Source: Dorea_A amylophila (GTDB lineage: Bacteria > Bacillota > Clostridia > Lachnospirales > Lachnospiraceae). Taken from it: 64,000 nt of DNA. The position numbers and the translations under genes are program-made. Location: positions 9,747 to 73,746 of the forward strand of contig NZ_JAOQJW010000020.1 of the NCBI RefSeq assembly GCF_025567265.1. The letters are read 5' to 3'. The notes below the pieces were generated by a model. The model saw only the letters and a program-made list of their open reading frames with translations, was not told the DNA's origin and made no database searches. This document shows, piece by piece, positions 1 to 9,233 of the stretch (the first letter of the stretch is position 1; the number at the start of each line of letters is the position of its first letter).

Positions 1-2
1 AA

Positions 3-107
3 CAAAAAATTCAGAAAGTATGCCAGGAGTGTATAGATAAGAACCATTGTGTCAAGACTTCCTGTATCAGTAAGAATTACCGTTCATGCAGTATCCGTGA
101 ACGGTAA
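3..107 (+). CDS. C-terminal end of a cysteine-rich protein (cut by window edge)
   Basis: An open frame enters from the left edge and gives 34 residues before a TAA at 105-107. It holds five cysteines (VCQEC, NHCV, TSC, RSC), which suggests a metal-binding tail. It ends 22 bp before spoIIR, so the two may be co-transcribed. I do not recognise the protein from this fragment; only the reading frame and the Cys pattern are seen. Confidence 0.45.
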   Translation, partial: QKIQKVCQECIDKNHCVKTSCISKNYRSCSIRER

Positions 108-129
108 GAGGCAGGAAGGAGATACATAG

Positions 130-801
130 ATGAAACGGGAAAGAATTTGCCTGATCATAGCATGTCTGCTGTCATTTGCGCTGACAACCGGGATTATGGA
201 ACGGCGTATGGAAGTTGTTCATGCGGAGATTGCACAGACGCAGAAAACGCTGGCAGAGGAAGTGTTCCGCTTTCATGTGATTGCAGAAAGCAACAGTGTG
301 AAGGATCAGCGGATTAAATTGCACGTCCGGGATACGGTACTTAGCTATATGAAATCACAGATGCCGGAAACGGAGCGTAAAAGCGCACAGTTAACGAAAG
401 ACTGGGTGAAAAAGCATCAGAAGGAACTGGTGAAGACTGCTGATGAAGTGTTAAAAAAAGAAGGCGTGTCATACCGGGCACAGGCAAAGGTGACGAGCTG
501 CTATTTCCCGGATAAACGGTATGGTGATATCATATTTCCGGAAGGAAAGTATGAGGCGCTGAGGATCACTCTCGGAAGCGGAAAAGGACATAACTGGTGG
601 TGCGTGCTGTACCCGAGCCTGTGCTTTACCAATGCGACCTGTGCGGTGGTTGATGAAGACGGAAAAAAAGAACTGAAAGAAGCACTCAGTGCAGAAGAAT
701 ATGAGATGGTAACTGCTGCTTCGGAATTCAAGATAAAATGGTTTTTCTTCGGAAATTCCGATAAGAATACGGAAGAAGAGCATACAAAGGAGTCAGACTA
801 A
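130..801 (+). CDS. spoIIR: Stage II sporulation protein R (SpoIIR)
   Basis: SpoIIR is the forespore-made secreted signal that triggers SpoIIGA to process pro-sigma E in the mother cell. The 223-residue product has an N-terminal hydrophobic segment (about residues 6-22, signal or anchor). It then shows family motifs FRFHVIAESNS near residue 46 and GKGHNWWCVLYPSLCF near residue 150. The ATG at 130 follows a GGAAGGAGATACATAG ribosome site. The acidic, Lys-rich tail after residue 205 is variable in the family. The gene sits 2 bp upstream of the thioesterase gene, so translation may be coupled. It marks the organism as a spore former. Confidence 0.93.
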   Translation: MKRERICLIIACLLSFALTTGIMERRMEVVHAEIAQTQKTLAEEVFRFHVIAESNSVKDQRIKLHVRDTVLSYMKSQMPETERKSAQLTKDWVKKHQKELVKTADEVLKKEGVSYRAQAKVTSCYFPDKRYGDIIFPEGKYEALRITLGSGKGHNWWCVLYPSLCFTNATCAVVDEDGKKELKEALSAEEYEMVTAASEFKIKWFFFGNSDKNTEEEHTKESD

Positions 802-803
802 CT

Positions 804-1523
804 ATGAGAGACAATCAATATACTACAGAGGGAAGAATCCGGTTCAGTGAAGTGGATCATACCAGAAGAATCACACTGCCGGGGATCGTGAATTATTTTC
901 AGGACTGCAGCACATTTCAGTCGGAAGATCTCGGACTGGGAATCATGCATTGCAGCGAGCGGAAAAGAGCCTGGATCCTGTCGTCGTGGCAGGTAGTCGT
1001 AGAACGGTATCCGGAGATAGGAGAGAAGATACAGACCAGTACCTGGGCGACAGATTTCAAGGGATTGTTCGGGGAGCGTAATTTCTGCATGACAGATGAG
1101 AATGGAAACGATGTCGCATATGCCAATTCCCTGTGGGTATACATGGATATAGAGAGAGGACGTCCGGCAAGACCGGATGAATCAGAGATTGCCCCATATG
1201 GAACCGGAGAGCCATATGAGATGACATACGAATCCAGAAAGATTCCTCTTCCAACAGAATCGGAAGAACTGGAAAGCTTTCCGGTGCGCAGATATCATAT
1301 CGACACGAATGAGCATGTTAATAACTGCCAGTATGTGCAGATGGCACTGGAGTCGCTTCCGAAAGACAAAGAAGTACACCAGATGCGAGTGGAATATAAG
1401 AAATCTGCAGTATATGGTGATATGATCTATCCGCGGATTGCAGCAGAAGATGACAGAACAGTTGTTGAATTATGTGATGAAAATGCAAAGCCGTATGCAG
1501 TGATCGAATTCAGATTTGCGTAA
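804..1523 (+). CDS. Acyl-ACP thioesterase (FatA/FatB-type, double hotdog)
   Basis: A 239-residue protein of the bacterial acyl-ACP thioesterase family, which releases fatty acids from acyl carrier protein. The N-terminal hotdog starts RIRFSEVDHTRRITLPGIVNYFQDCS, with the usual WILSSWQV core near residue 55. The second hotdog contains YHIDTNEHVNNCQYVQMALE near residue 172, carrying the Asp/Asn/His residues typical of the active site. The length fits the family. The gene begins 2 bp after spoIIR and its end lies just before the S1-protein gene. The assignment rests on motif recognition; chain-length specificity cannot be read from the sequence. Confidence 0.88.
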   Translation: MRDNQYTTEGRIRFSEVDHTRRITLPGIVNYFQDCSTFQSEDLGLGIMHCSERKRAWILSSWQVVVERYPEIGEKIQTSTWATDFKGLFGERNFCMTDENGNDVAYANSLWVYMDIERGRPARPDESEIAPYGTGEPYEMTYESRKIPLPTESEELESFPVRRYHIDTNEHVNNCQYVQMALESLPKDKEVHQMRVEYKKSAVYGDMIYPRIAAEDDRTVVELCDENAKPYAVIEFRFA

Positions 1524-1569
1524 GCAGGTAACAGATACATTAAAAGAGAAGGAAACAGAGAGGAAACAT

Positions 1570-2409
1570 ATGGGATTAACAGATTATTTGGGAAAGAAAA
1601 GAAGATTGATGATCGTCAAAGAAGTGGAGTTCGGAGTATATCTGGGAAACAAAGATGACAAAGTCCTGCTTCCGAAAAAACAGGTGCCGAAAGATGTAGA
1701 AGTCGGAGATCCGGTAGAAGTATTCTTATACAAAGATTCCTCCGACCGTCTGATCGCAACCACACAGGAACCGAAGATTACGCTGGATGAACTGGCTGTA
1801 CTGAAGGTTGCAGACACAGGAAGAATCGGTGCATTCCTTGACTGGGGACTGGAGAAAGATCTTCTTCTTCCATTCAAAGAGCAGACTGCGAAAGTGAAAA
1901 AAGGTGATGAAGTTCTGGTTGCACTTTACGTGGACAAGTCCGGAAGACTTTGTGCAACGATGAAAGTATATGAGAAGCTTCGTACAGATTCTCCATATAA
2001 AAAGGATGATCATGTAGAAGGAATCATTTACGAGACGAGTGATAACTTTGGCGTGTTTGTGGCAGTGGATAACTGTTACAGTGCATTAATTCCAAAGAGA
2101 GAAGCTTTTGGCAGGTTAAAAGTCGGTGATCGTGTATCTGCCAGAGTCCTGAAAGTAAGAGAGGACGGAAAATTAGACTTAAGTGTCAGAGAAAAAGCAT
2201 TTCTTCAGATGGATGAGGATGCAGCGCTGATCATGAAACGCATGGAAGAATATGGCGGGAAGCTTCCGTTTAATGACAAGGCGGATCCGGAACTGATCAA
2301 ACAGGAATTCGGATTGAGTAAAAATGCGTTCAAACGTGCTGTCGGAAGACTTCTTAAAGAAGGTCGTATAAAAATTTCAGAAAAGAATATTGAAATGAAA
2401 AAGAAATAA
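1570..2409 (+). CDS. S1-domain RNA-binding protein (CvfB/YitL family)
   Basis: An RNA-binding protein with tandem S1-type OB folds and a C-terminal winged helix, as in CvfB. Residues start GLTDYLGKKRRLMIVKE, followed by VYLGN and VLLPKKQVP (first S1-like unit). Two more OB units contain GAFLDWGLEKDLLLPF and GVFVAVDNCYSALIP. The tail (EFGLSKNAFKRAVGRLLKEGRI) is the winged helix. A longer frame opens at 1516, but AGAGAGGAAAC directly precedes ATG 1570 and the family motif begins there, so I use 1570 (279 residues). In Staphylococcus, CvfB affects virulence gene expression; the role here is unknown. Confidence 0.87.
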   Translation: MGLTDYLGKKRRLMIVKEVEFGVYLGNKDDKVLLPKKQVPKDVEVGDPVEVFLYKDSSDRLIATTQEPKITLDELAVLKVADTGRIGAFLDWGLEKDLLLPFKEQTAKVKKGDEVLVALYVDKSGRLCATMKVYEKLRTDSPYKKDDHVEGIIYETSDNFGVFVAVDNCYSALIPKREAFGRLKVGDRVSARVLKVREDGKLDLSVREKAFLQMDEDAALIMKRMEEYGGKLPFNDKADPELIKQEFGLSKNAFKRAVGRLLKEGRIKISEKNIEMKKK

Positions 2410-2468
2410 GGTATAATAAAAGCGTTAAGACTATTAAAAACAAGATAAATAAAAAAGGAGAATGAGAA

Positions 2469-2717
2469 ATGAAAGTACAGAACATTACCGATATCGAAGG
2501 ATTTTTCAAAGTAGTTGATTCTTGTGAAGGAAAAGTTGAACTTGTAACAGGTGAAGGTGACAGACTGAACTTAAAGTCAAAATTATCTCAGTATGTATCT
2601 ATGGCAAATATCTTCTCTAACGGAGGAATTCCGGAATTGGAAATCGTTGCTCATGAGCCACAGGATATCGATAAACTTGTAAAATTCATGGTTCTTGGAA
2701 CTGGAAAAGAAGACTAA
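2469..2717 (+). CDS. HPr-like protein without the phospho-histidine
   Basis: An 82-residue protein with the size and helix/strand pattern of PTS HPr. It has GKVELVTGEGDRLNLKSKL where HPr has the regulatory-Ser strand, and PELEIVAHEPQDIDKLVKF as the last strand and helix. The GLHARPA segment with His15 is absent; the equivalent stretch reads EGFFKVVDSCEG. It therefore probably cannot carry phosphate from enzyme I. AAAAAAGGAGAATGAGA precedes the ATG. A strong terminator follows at 2740-2767, so it is the last gene of its unit. A second such gene lies at 36964. The HPr-like call is a fold inference. Confidence 0.6.
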   Translation: MKVQNITDIEGFFKVVDSCEGKVELVTGEGDRLNLKSKLSQYVSMANIFSNGGIPELEIVAHEPQDIDKLVKFMVLGTGKED

Positions 2718-2739
2718 GGCAAACATGAATGTTTGATAG

Positions 2740-2767
2740 GGTGTTCCCTGAAGGGAGCACCTTTTTT
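2740..2767 (+). terminator. Rho-independent terminator after the HPr-like gene
   Basis: A 9-bp stem GGTGTTCCC / GGGAGCACC (one G-T pair) with a TGAA loop is followed by six T. It separates the HPr-like gene from dnaE. Confidence 0.85.
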
Positions 2768-2796
2768 CAATATATTTAACAGGAAGGGAGAAAGCT

Positions 2797-5700
2797 ATGA
2801 GCTTTGCACATCTTCACGTCCATACAGAGTACAGCCTGTTGGATGGTTCAAATAAAATTAAAGAATGTGTAGCCAGGGTAAAAGAACTCGGGATGAACAG
2901 TGTGGCGATTACGGATCATGGTGTGATGTATGGCGTGATTGATTTTTACCGTGCGGCAAAAGCAGCAGGAATCAAACCGGTTCTCGGGTGCGAGGTCTAT
3001 GTTGCACCGGGATCCCGATTCGATAAAGAAGCTGTCGGAAGTGGTGATGACCGTTACTACCATCTGGTACTTCTGGCAGAAAATGATATCGGATATCACA
3101 ATCTGATGAAGATCGTATCCAGAGGATTTACGGAAGGCTATTATTATAAACCGAGGGTAGATATTGAAGTACTGCAGGAATTTCACGAAGGGATCATTGC
3201 GCTCAGTGCATGTCTGGCCGGTGAGGTACAGAAGAATATCCTGCGTGGGATGTATGAAGAAGGGAAGGCAGCAGCACTCCGGTATCAGGATATTTTCGGA
3301 AAAGGAAATTTTTTCCTGGAACTGCAGGATCATGGGATGCAGGAGCAGCAGATCGTGAATCAGTCGCTCCTTCGTATGGCTCAGGAGACGGGGATTGAGC
3401 TTGTTGCGACGAATGATGTACATTATACCTATGCCGAAGATGTAAAGCCACATGATATTCTGCTGTGTATCCAGACTGGAAAGAAACTGGAAGATGAAGA
3501 CCGTATGCGGTATGAGGGCGGACAGTATTATATTAAGTCTGAGGAAGAGATGCGGCAGTTGTTTCCGTATGCGCTGCAGGCACTGGAGAATACACAGAAG
3601 ATTGCGGACCGTTGTAATGTGGAGATTGAATTCGGTGTTACAAAATTGCCGAAATATGATGTGCCGGAGGGATATACTTCCTGGGAATATCTGAATAAGC
3701 TTTGCTTTGATGGCTTGAAAGAACGTTATCCGGACGGGGATCATTCGCTGAAAGAACGTTTGGAGTATGAGTTGTCGGTCATTCAATCTATGGGATATGT
3801 GGATTATTTTCTGATCGTGTGGGATTTTATCAATTATGCAAGAACACAGGGAATCAAGGTCGGACCGGGACGAGGTTCGGCGGCAGGAAGTATCGTATCG
3901 TATTGTCTGGGAATCACAAGTATTGATCCGATCAAGTATCAGCTGCTGTTCGAGCGGTTCCTGAACCCGGAACGAGTATCCATGCCTGATATTGACGTGG
4001 ACTTCTGTTTCGAAAGGCGGCAGGAAGTTATCGACTATGTAGGAAGAAAGTACGGTGCAGACCGGGTGGTACAGATCGTAACTTTTGGTACGATGGCGGC
4101 CCGCGGAGTCATCCGTGATGTGGGACGTGTGATGGATCTTCCATATGCATTTGTAGACAGCATTGCGAAGATGGTGCCGACAGAGCTGAATATTACGTTA
4201 GATAAAGCTCTGAAGATGAATCCGGAATTCAAGAAACTGTATCAGGAAGATGAACAGGTAAAGGAACTGATCGATATGTCGAGAAGACTGGAAGGTCTTC
4301 CGAGACATACATCCATGCATGCGGCAGGTGTCGTGATCGGTCAGAGGGCAATAGAGGAGTTTGTGCCTCTTTCACTTGGATCCGATGGCTCTGTGACGAC
4401 ACAGTTTACCATGACAACCCTGGAAGAACTGGGACTTTTGAAGATGGATTTCCTGGGACTCCGTACATTAACAGTTATCCAGGATGCAGAACGTCTGGCA
4501 GGTATCAGCAGTGGAAAGACGATTGATATCAATAAGATAGATTATGATGATAAAGCAGTCCTTGCATCCATCGGAACAGGAAAGACGGACGGAGTATTCC
4601 AGCTTGAAAGCGCCGGTATGAAGAACTTCATGAAGGAACTGAAGCCACAGAATCTGGAAGATATTATCGCCGGTATTTCATTATATCGTCCGGGTCCGAT
4701 GGACTTCATCCCGCAGTATATCAAAGGCAAGAATAACCCGGAAAGCATTACCTATGATTGCCCGCAGCTGGAGCCGATCCTTGCGCCGACTTATGGCTGT
4801 ATCGTATATCAGGAGCAGGTTATGCAGATCGTGCGTGATCTGGCAGGTTATACACTCGGACGAAGTGACCTCCTGCGAAGAGCAATGTCCAAGAAGAAGG
4901 GCGACGTCATGCAGAAAGAACGTCAGAGCTTTGTGTATGGGAATCCGGATGAGGGCGTACCAGGCTGTATTGCCAATGGAATCGACGAGAAGACGGCAAA
5001 TAAGATCTATGATGAAATGATTGATTTTGCCAAATATGCATTTAACAAGTCGCATGCTGCGGCATATGCGGTGGTATCTTATCAGACAGCCTGGTTAAAA
5101 TATTATTATCCGGTAGAATTTATGGCAGCACTTATGACTTCCGTGATCGATAATCCGGGGAAAGTGTCAGAGTATATTTACAGCTGCCGGCAGATGGGAA
5201 TTAAGATCCTTCCGCCGGATATCAATAAAGGAGAGGGAAGCTTCTCCGTTGACAGCGGTAACATCCGTTATGGCCTGGCGGCGATCAAGAGTATCGGAAA
5301 GCCGGTGATAGAATCGATCATCAAAGAAAGAAAAAACGGAGGGCCATTCAGCAACCTGAAAGATTTTATCGAGCGGTTGTCCGGAAAAGAGGTCAATAAG
5401 CGTACGATAGAAAGCTTTATCAAGTCCGGAGCATTTGACAGTCTGGGTGGTACAAGAAAGCAGTTCATGGTGGTCTATGTGCAGATTCTGGATCAGGTGA
5501 ACCGGGAGCGGAAATACTCTATGACGGGACAGCTTTCACTGTTCGATATCGTAAGTGATGATCAGAAATCAGAATTCGATATACCACTTCCGGATGTTGG
5601 CGAGTATGAAAAAGAGACAAAGCTTGCATTTGAAAAAGAAGTGCTCGGAGTATATCTGAGCGGACACCCACTGGAAGACTATGAAGAAAAATGGAGAAAA

Positions 5701-6273
5701 AATATATCCAGGACGACGTTGGATTTCCAGCTGGATGATGAAACCGGAAGAACGAAGGTGCATGACGGCGCAAAAGAGATTGTCGGAGGTATGATTACGA
5801 ATAAGACGATCAAGTATACCAAGACAAATAAAGTGATGGCGTTTATTACACTGGAAGATCTGGTCGGATCGGTAGAAGTCGTGATCTTCCCGAGAGATTT
5901 TGAAAAGAATCAGATGTATCTGAATGAGGAAGCCAAGGTATTCATCAAGGGTCGTGTATCAGAGGAAGATGATGCACCGAGCAAACTGATCTGCGAGCAG
6001 GTGATTCCATTTGCTCAGACGCGAAAGGAATTATGGCTGCAGTATCCGGACAAAGAGACATATCTTCGGCAGGAAGGAGTGCTGCAGGATATTTTGAAAG
6101 TCTCTGAAGGAGTAGATGAAGTTATCATTTACTGTAAAAAAGAAAAAGCAGTAAAACGCCTGCCAAAAGGCTGGAATGTGACAGCAGATGAGGTGTTGTT
6201 GAGCAGATTGACGAATTATCTTGGTGAAAGTTGTGTAAAAGTTATAGAAAAACCCATTGAAAGCGTGCATTAA
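2797..6273 (+). CDS. dnaE: DNA polymerase III alpha subunit (DnaE)
   Basis: An 1158-residue DnaE-type replicative polymerase subunit, used in Firmicutes beside PolC mainly for lagging-strand primer extension. The N-terminal PHP domain starts FAHLHVHTEYSLLDG and includes ITDHGVMYGV. The polymerase core holds GPGRGSAAGS near residue 358 and the catalytic PDIDVDFC near residue 396, with both aspartates present. RPGPMDFIPQY and FNKSHAAAYA follow. The C-terminal part has helix-hairpin-helix and OB-fold regions (GQLSLFD, EVLGVYLSGHPLEDYE, GSVEVVIFPRDF). The start has AGGAAGGGAGAAAGCT upstream. The length matches the DnaE family and no motif is damaged. Confidence 0.97.
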   Translation: MSFAHLHVHTEYSLLDGSNKIKECVARVKELGMNSVAITDHGVMYGVIDFYRAAKAAGIKPVLGCEVYVAPGSRFDKEAVGSGDDRYYHLVLLAENDIGYHNLMKIVSRGFTEGYYYKPRVDIEVLQEFHEGIIALSACLAGEVQKNILRGMYEEGKAAALRYQDIFGKGNFFLELQDHGMQEQQIVNQSLLRMAQETGIELVATNDVHYTYAEDVKPHDILLCIQTGKKLEDEDRMRYEGGQYYIKSEEEMRQLFPYALQALENTQKIADRCNVEIEFGVTKLPKYDVPEGYTSWEYLNKLCFDGLKERYPDGDHSLKERLEYELSVIQSMGYVDYFLIVWDFINYARTQGIKVGPGRGSAAGSIVSYCLGITSIDPIKYQLLFERFLNPERVSMPDIDVDFCFERRQEVIDYVGRKYGADRVVQIVTFGTMAARGVIRDVGRVMDLPYAFVDSIAKMVPTELNITLDKALKMNPEFKKLYQEDEQVKELIDMSRRLEGLPRHTSMHAAGVVIGQRAIEEFVPLSLGSDGSVTTQFTMTTLEELGLLKMDFLGLRTLTVIQDAERLAGISSGKTIDINKIDYDDKAVLASIGTGKTDGVFQLESAGMKNFMKELKPQNLEDIIAGISLYRPGPMDFIPQYIKGKNNPESITYDCPQLEPILAPTYGCIVYQEQVMQIVRDLAGYTLGRSDLLRRAMSKKKGDVMQKERQSFVYGNPDEGVPGCIANGIDEKTANKIYDEMIDFAKYAFNKSHAAAYAVVSYQTAWLKYYYPVEFMAALMTSVIDNPGKVSEYIYSCRQMGIKILPPDINKGEGSFSVDSGNIRYGLAAIKSIGKPVIESIIKERKNGGPFSNLKDFIERLSGKEVNKRTIESFIKSGAFDSLGGTRKQFMVVYVQILDQVNRERKYSMTGQLSLFDIVSDDQKSEFDIPLPDVGEYEKETKLAFEKEVLGVYLSGHPLEDYEEKWRKNISRTTLDFQLDDETGRTKVHDGAKEIVGGMITNKTIKYTKTNKVMAFITLEDLVGSVEVVIFPRDFEKNQMYLNEEAKVFIKGRVSEEDDAPSKLICEQVIPFAQTRKELWLQYPDKETYLRQEGVLQDILKVSEGVDEVIIYCKKEKAVKRLPKGWNVTADEVLLSRLTNYLGESCVKVIEKPIESVH

Positions 6274-6353
6274 TTCATGTACAATATCATCGGAGAGAAA
6301 TGATAATGGTTAAAAGATAATTGGAACAAACTAATACAATGGAGGAATGAATC

Positions 6354-7334
6354 ATGGCAGACAAAAAAGTAATTCGTACAATAGGTGTATTGACAAGTGG
6401 TGGAGATGCTCCTGGAATGAACGCAGCAATCCGTGCCGTTGTTCGTACAGCACTGAGTAAAGGACTGAAAGTAAGAGGTATCAGAAGAGGATATCAGGGA
6501 CTTTTAAACGAGGAAATTATCGATCTGTCAGCCAGAGACGTATCCGATACAATTGAGCGTGGAGGTACAATTCTTCAGACAGCCCGTTGTGCAGAGATGC
6601 GTACAGAGGAAGGTCAGCAGAAAGCAGCAGCTATCTGTAAAAAATATGGTATTGATGGTCTAGTAGTCATCGGTGGTGACGGATCATTTGCCGGAGCTCA
6701 GAAACTTGCTAACTTCGGAATCAACACAATCGGACTTCCGGGAACGATTGATCTGGATATTGCCTGTACGGAATATACAATCGGATTCGATACAGCCGTT
6801 AATACAGCTATGCAGGCTATTGACAAAGTACGTGATACATCAACATCTCATGAGAGATGCTCTATCATCGAGGTTATGGGTAGAGATGCAGGATACCTTG
6901 CACTGTGGTGCGGTATTGCAAACGGAGCAGAGAAGATCCTGATGCCTGAAGAGCATGATTATGACGAAGAGAAGATCATTGAAGATATTCAGGAATCAAG
7001 AAAACGTGGAAAGAAGAATTACATCATCATCAATGCAGAGGGCGTTGGAGATTCTATGAACATGGCTAAGAGAATTGAAGAAGCAACCGGTATGGAGACA
7101 AGAGCAACGATTCTCGGACACATGCAGCGTGGTGGAAGCCCGACATGTAAAGACAGAGTATACGCTTCTATCATGGGAGCAAAAGCCGTAGATCTTCTGC
7201 TTGAGGGAAAGACAAACCGTGTTGTAGGTTACAAACATGGCGAGTATGTAGACTTCGATATTGATGAAGCACTTGGAATGACAAAAGGAATTCCTGCTTA
7301 CCAGTATGAGATTGCAAAAGAGCTGGCTCTGTAA
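6354..7334 (+). CDS. pfkA: ATP-dependent 6-phosphofructokinase
   Basis: PfkA phosphorylates fructose 6-phosphate, the committed step of glycolysis. The 326-residue protein opens with the nucleotide loop GVLTSGGDAPGMNAAIR. GGDGS near residue 105 favours ATP over pyrophosphate as donor. The catalytic loop reads PGTIDLDIACTEYTIGFDTA, where many enzymes have TIDND; both aspartates are kept. RDTSTSHER and EVMGRDAGYLALW follow. AATGGAGGAATGAATC precedes the ATG. The gene is 80 bp after dnaE and ends in a strong terminator. dnaE-pfkA adjacency is common in Clostridia. Confidence 0.96.
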   Translation: MADKKVIRTIGVLTSGGDAPGMNAAIRAVVRTALSKGLKVRGIRRGYQGLLNEEIIDLSARDVSDTIERGGTILQTARCAEMRTEEGQQKAAAICKKYGIDGLVVIGGDGSFAGAQKLANFGINTIGLPGTIDLDIACTEYTIGFDTAVNTAMQAIDKVRDTSTSHERCSIIEVMGRDAGYLALWCGIANGAEKILMPEEHDYDEEKIIEDIQESRKRGKKNYIIINAEGVGDSMNMAKRIEEATGMETRATILGHMQRGGSPTCKDRVYASIMGAKAVDLLLEGKTNRVVGYKHGEYVDFDIDEALGMTKGIPAYQYEIAKELAL

Positions 7335-7363
7335 TCAGAAAATAAAATAGAAAATTATAAAAA

Positions 7364-7420
7364 AGTTATCTGTCCGGATACAATGGCGTAAAGCTATGTG
7401 TCCGGATGGGTAACTTTTTT
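7364..7420 (+). terminator. Rho-independent terminator after pfkA
   Basis: Arms 7364-7381 and 7398-7415 pair over 18 positions with a few G-T pairs and are followed by a T run. The rest of the gap up to 7608 holds only AT-rich DNA with a possible -10 (TATACT, 7570-7575). Confidence 0.88.
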
Positions 7421-7607
7421 GTTTCTGAGGATTATTTCAGAAGCGGAAGAAAAGGATTTTATAAAGTATGATTACAAAAGACAGGACGGATATTGTATAA
7501 ATTGTAAGAAAATAATGGACATAGAATGTCGAAAGTTCGAAAATTAAACCAAAAATAAAAAAAGATATGATATACTGAGGTCATTAGTTAGGTATGAGGT
7601 GGTTAAA

Positions 7608-9221
7608 GTGTTAAAAGTACTGATAACAGACGATGAACAGATGATATGTAATTTGATTGCAAATATCCTGGACTGGGAGGATATGGGATTTCAGATCATA
7701 GGGATGGCCAATACGGGAACGGATGCATTTGATATTATTCAGAAAGAAAAGCCGGATGTAGTCATCAGCGATATCCGGATGCCCGGGTATGATGGAATTC
7801 AGCTGATCCAGAAGACGGCAGAGGCAGGAATACAGGCAGTATTTGTAATGATCAGCGGGTATAAACAGTTCGAATATGCACAGAATGCAATGAAATACGG
7901 GGTCAAATATTATCTGCTGAAGCCGATCAGCGAAGAGAAACTAAGAGAAACGATGATGGAGATAGGCAGAGAACTGGATGTGAAACAACAGAAGATCGTA
8001 GAAGAACGACATCTGCGCCGGCAGGTACAGGAAGCGAGGGACAAGATGAAGAGACGTTTCCTGACTACCGTTTTGGCGGCAAATGAGAAAGACAATCTGG
8101 AGTCAGATATCAGCCGAAATGCAGTCAACGCGGAATACAATACAGAATTTAAAGATGGAGAATACAGAGCCGTTTTTGTAAAAGTGGATATCCGTGGCGC
8201 GGTTGGAAAAAGTGCGGAATATCTGCAGGATAAAATCGAACAGTATGTGGAGAAATTTGGAAAAGATTTCTCTGAATCGATCAGTACATATACACATTCA
8301 GGCATTGTGGTACTTTTTAATTATAAAAACGAGGATGAAGAGGAAATAAAAAGAAAGATTGAAGAGCTGTGGACAGATCTGGATGATTACGTCAAGAATT
8401 TTGAAGGATTTTCGGTTGTGATCGGAGTGAGTGAAGCAACCGGACAATTCAAAGAGACAAGAAAATGCATTGTCGAATCCATGGATGCAGTAAAATACAG
8501 GATCAAAAACCCGGAGAGCAAGATTCTTTATTATGATGAATTTGATTATCAGAGAAGACCGGTCGGAACAATTATTACACCGGTGAAAAGACAGAATTAT
8601 CTTGCAAAAATAGAAAGCGGATCGGCGGAAGATGCGGCTGCATGTATAGATGAGGCGGTAAGGATGATCCGCTATGAGATTACCAACTATTCACCGGTTA
8701 TGCTGTATGATACCCTGATCTACTATGTGGATCTGTTGAATAAGACGTTGGATAAAGCACAGAAAGAAAAGATGGAAGAATACTTCGAACAGTGGAACGA
8801 ACGGATCGACAATGAACGGACAGAATTAAAGCTGACCGAAGCGACGAAAGCATATGTGACAAAAGTGATCCAGTATGTGCAAGAAGAAAAGAAAGACAAA
8901 GACATCAGACCGGTAAGAGAAGTCAAAACATATCTAGAAGAAAATTATCATCAGGAGATCAGCCTGAATGATCTGGCAGATATAGTAAGTCTGAATGCTT
9001 CATATCTGAGTGCACTGTTTAAAAAAGAAACCGGGATGACTTATACGGAATATGTGATGTTCTGCAGACTTGAAAAAGCAAAGGAATTATTGGCAGATAC
9101 CGGAAAAAGCATTGCGGAGATCGCAGATGCTGTCGGCTATCATGATACCAGACATTTCAGCAAACTGTTTACAAGAAATATAGGATTAAAACCATCCGAA
9201 TACAGAAAATTGTATTCTTAA
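7608..9221 (+). CDS. Response regulator, REC plus AraC-type DNA binding (YesN family)
   Basis: A cytoplasmic two-component regulator of the YesN type. The receiver domain starts LKVLITDDEQ and has the phospho-acceptor Asp in VVISDIRMPG near residue 54 and Lys in YYLLKPISEE near residue 105. A long central linker follows. The C-terminal AraC domain (about residues 435-537) has two helix-turn-helix units: ISLNDLADIVSLNASYLSALF and SIAEIADAVGYHDTRHFSKLF. GTG 7608 sits 6 bp after GAGGTGG; an upstream GTG at 7599 overlaps that ribosome site and is less likely. It is followed by its probable partner kinase. The target is probably the downstream sugar transporter, by position. Confidence 0.93.
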   Translation: MLKVLITDDEQMICNLIANILDWEDMGFQIIGMANTGTDAFDIIQKEKPDVVISDIRMPGYDGIQLIQKTAEAGIQAVFVMISGYKQFEYAQNAMKYGVKYYLLKPISEEKLRETMMEIGRELDVKQQKIVEERHLRRQVQEARDKMKRRFLTTVLAANEKDNLESDISRNAVNAEYNTEFKDGEYRAVFVKVDIRGAVGKSAEYLQDKIEQYVEKFGKDFSESISTYTHSGIVVLFNYKNEDEEEIKRKIEELWTDLDDYVKNFEGFSVVIGVSEATGQFKETRKCIVESMDAVKYRIKNPESKILYYDEFDYQRRPVGTIITPVKRQNYLAKIESGSAEDAAACIDEAVRMIRYEITNYSPVMLYDTLIYYVDLLNKTLDKAQKEKMEEYFEQWNERIDNERTELKLTEATKAYVTKVIQYVQEEKKDKDIRPVREVKTYLEENYHQEISLNDLADIVSLNASYLSALFKKETGMTYTEYVMFCRLEKAKELLADTGKSIAEIADAVGYHDTRHFSKLFTRNIGLKPSEYRKLYS

Positions 9222-9233
9222 TGGAGATGTAAT

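Noticed and set aside
1516..1569. Start of the S1-domain protein at 1516, overlapping the thioesterase gene
   Set aside because: The extra 18 residues are not family-like and the ribosome site fits ATG 1570.
2848..3786. 312-codon open frame on the minus strand inside dnaE
   Set aside because: It is antisense to conserved polymerase sequence, has no protein-like motifs and no ribosome site.
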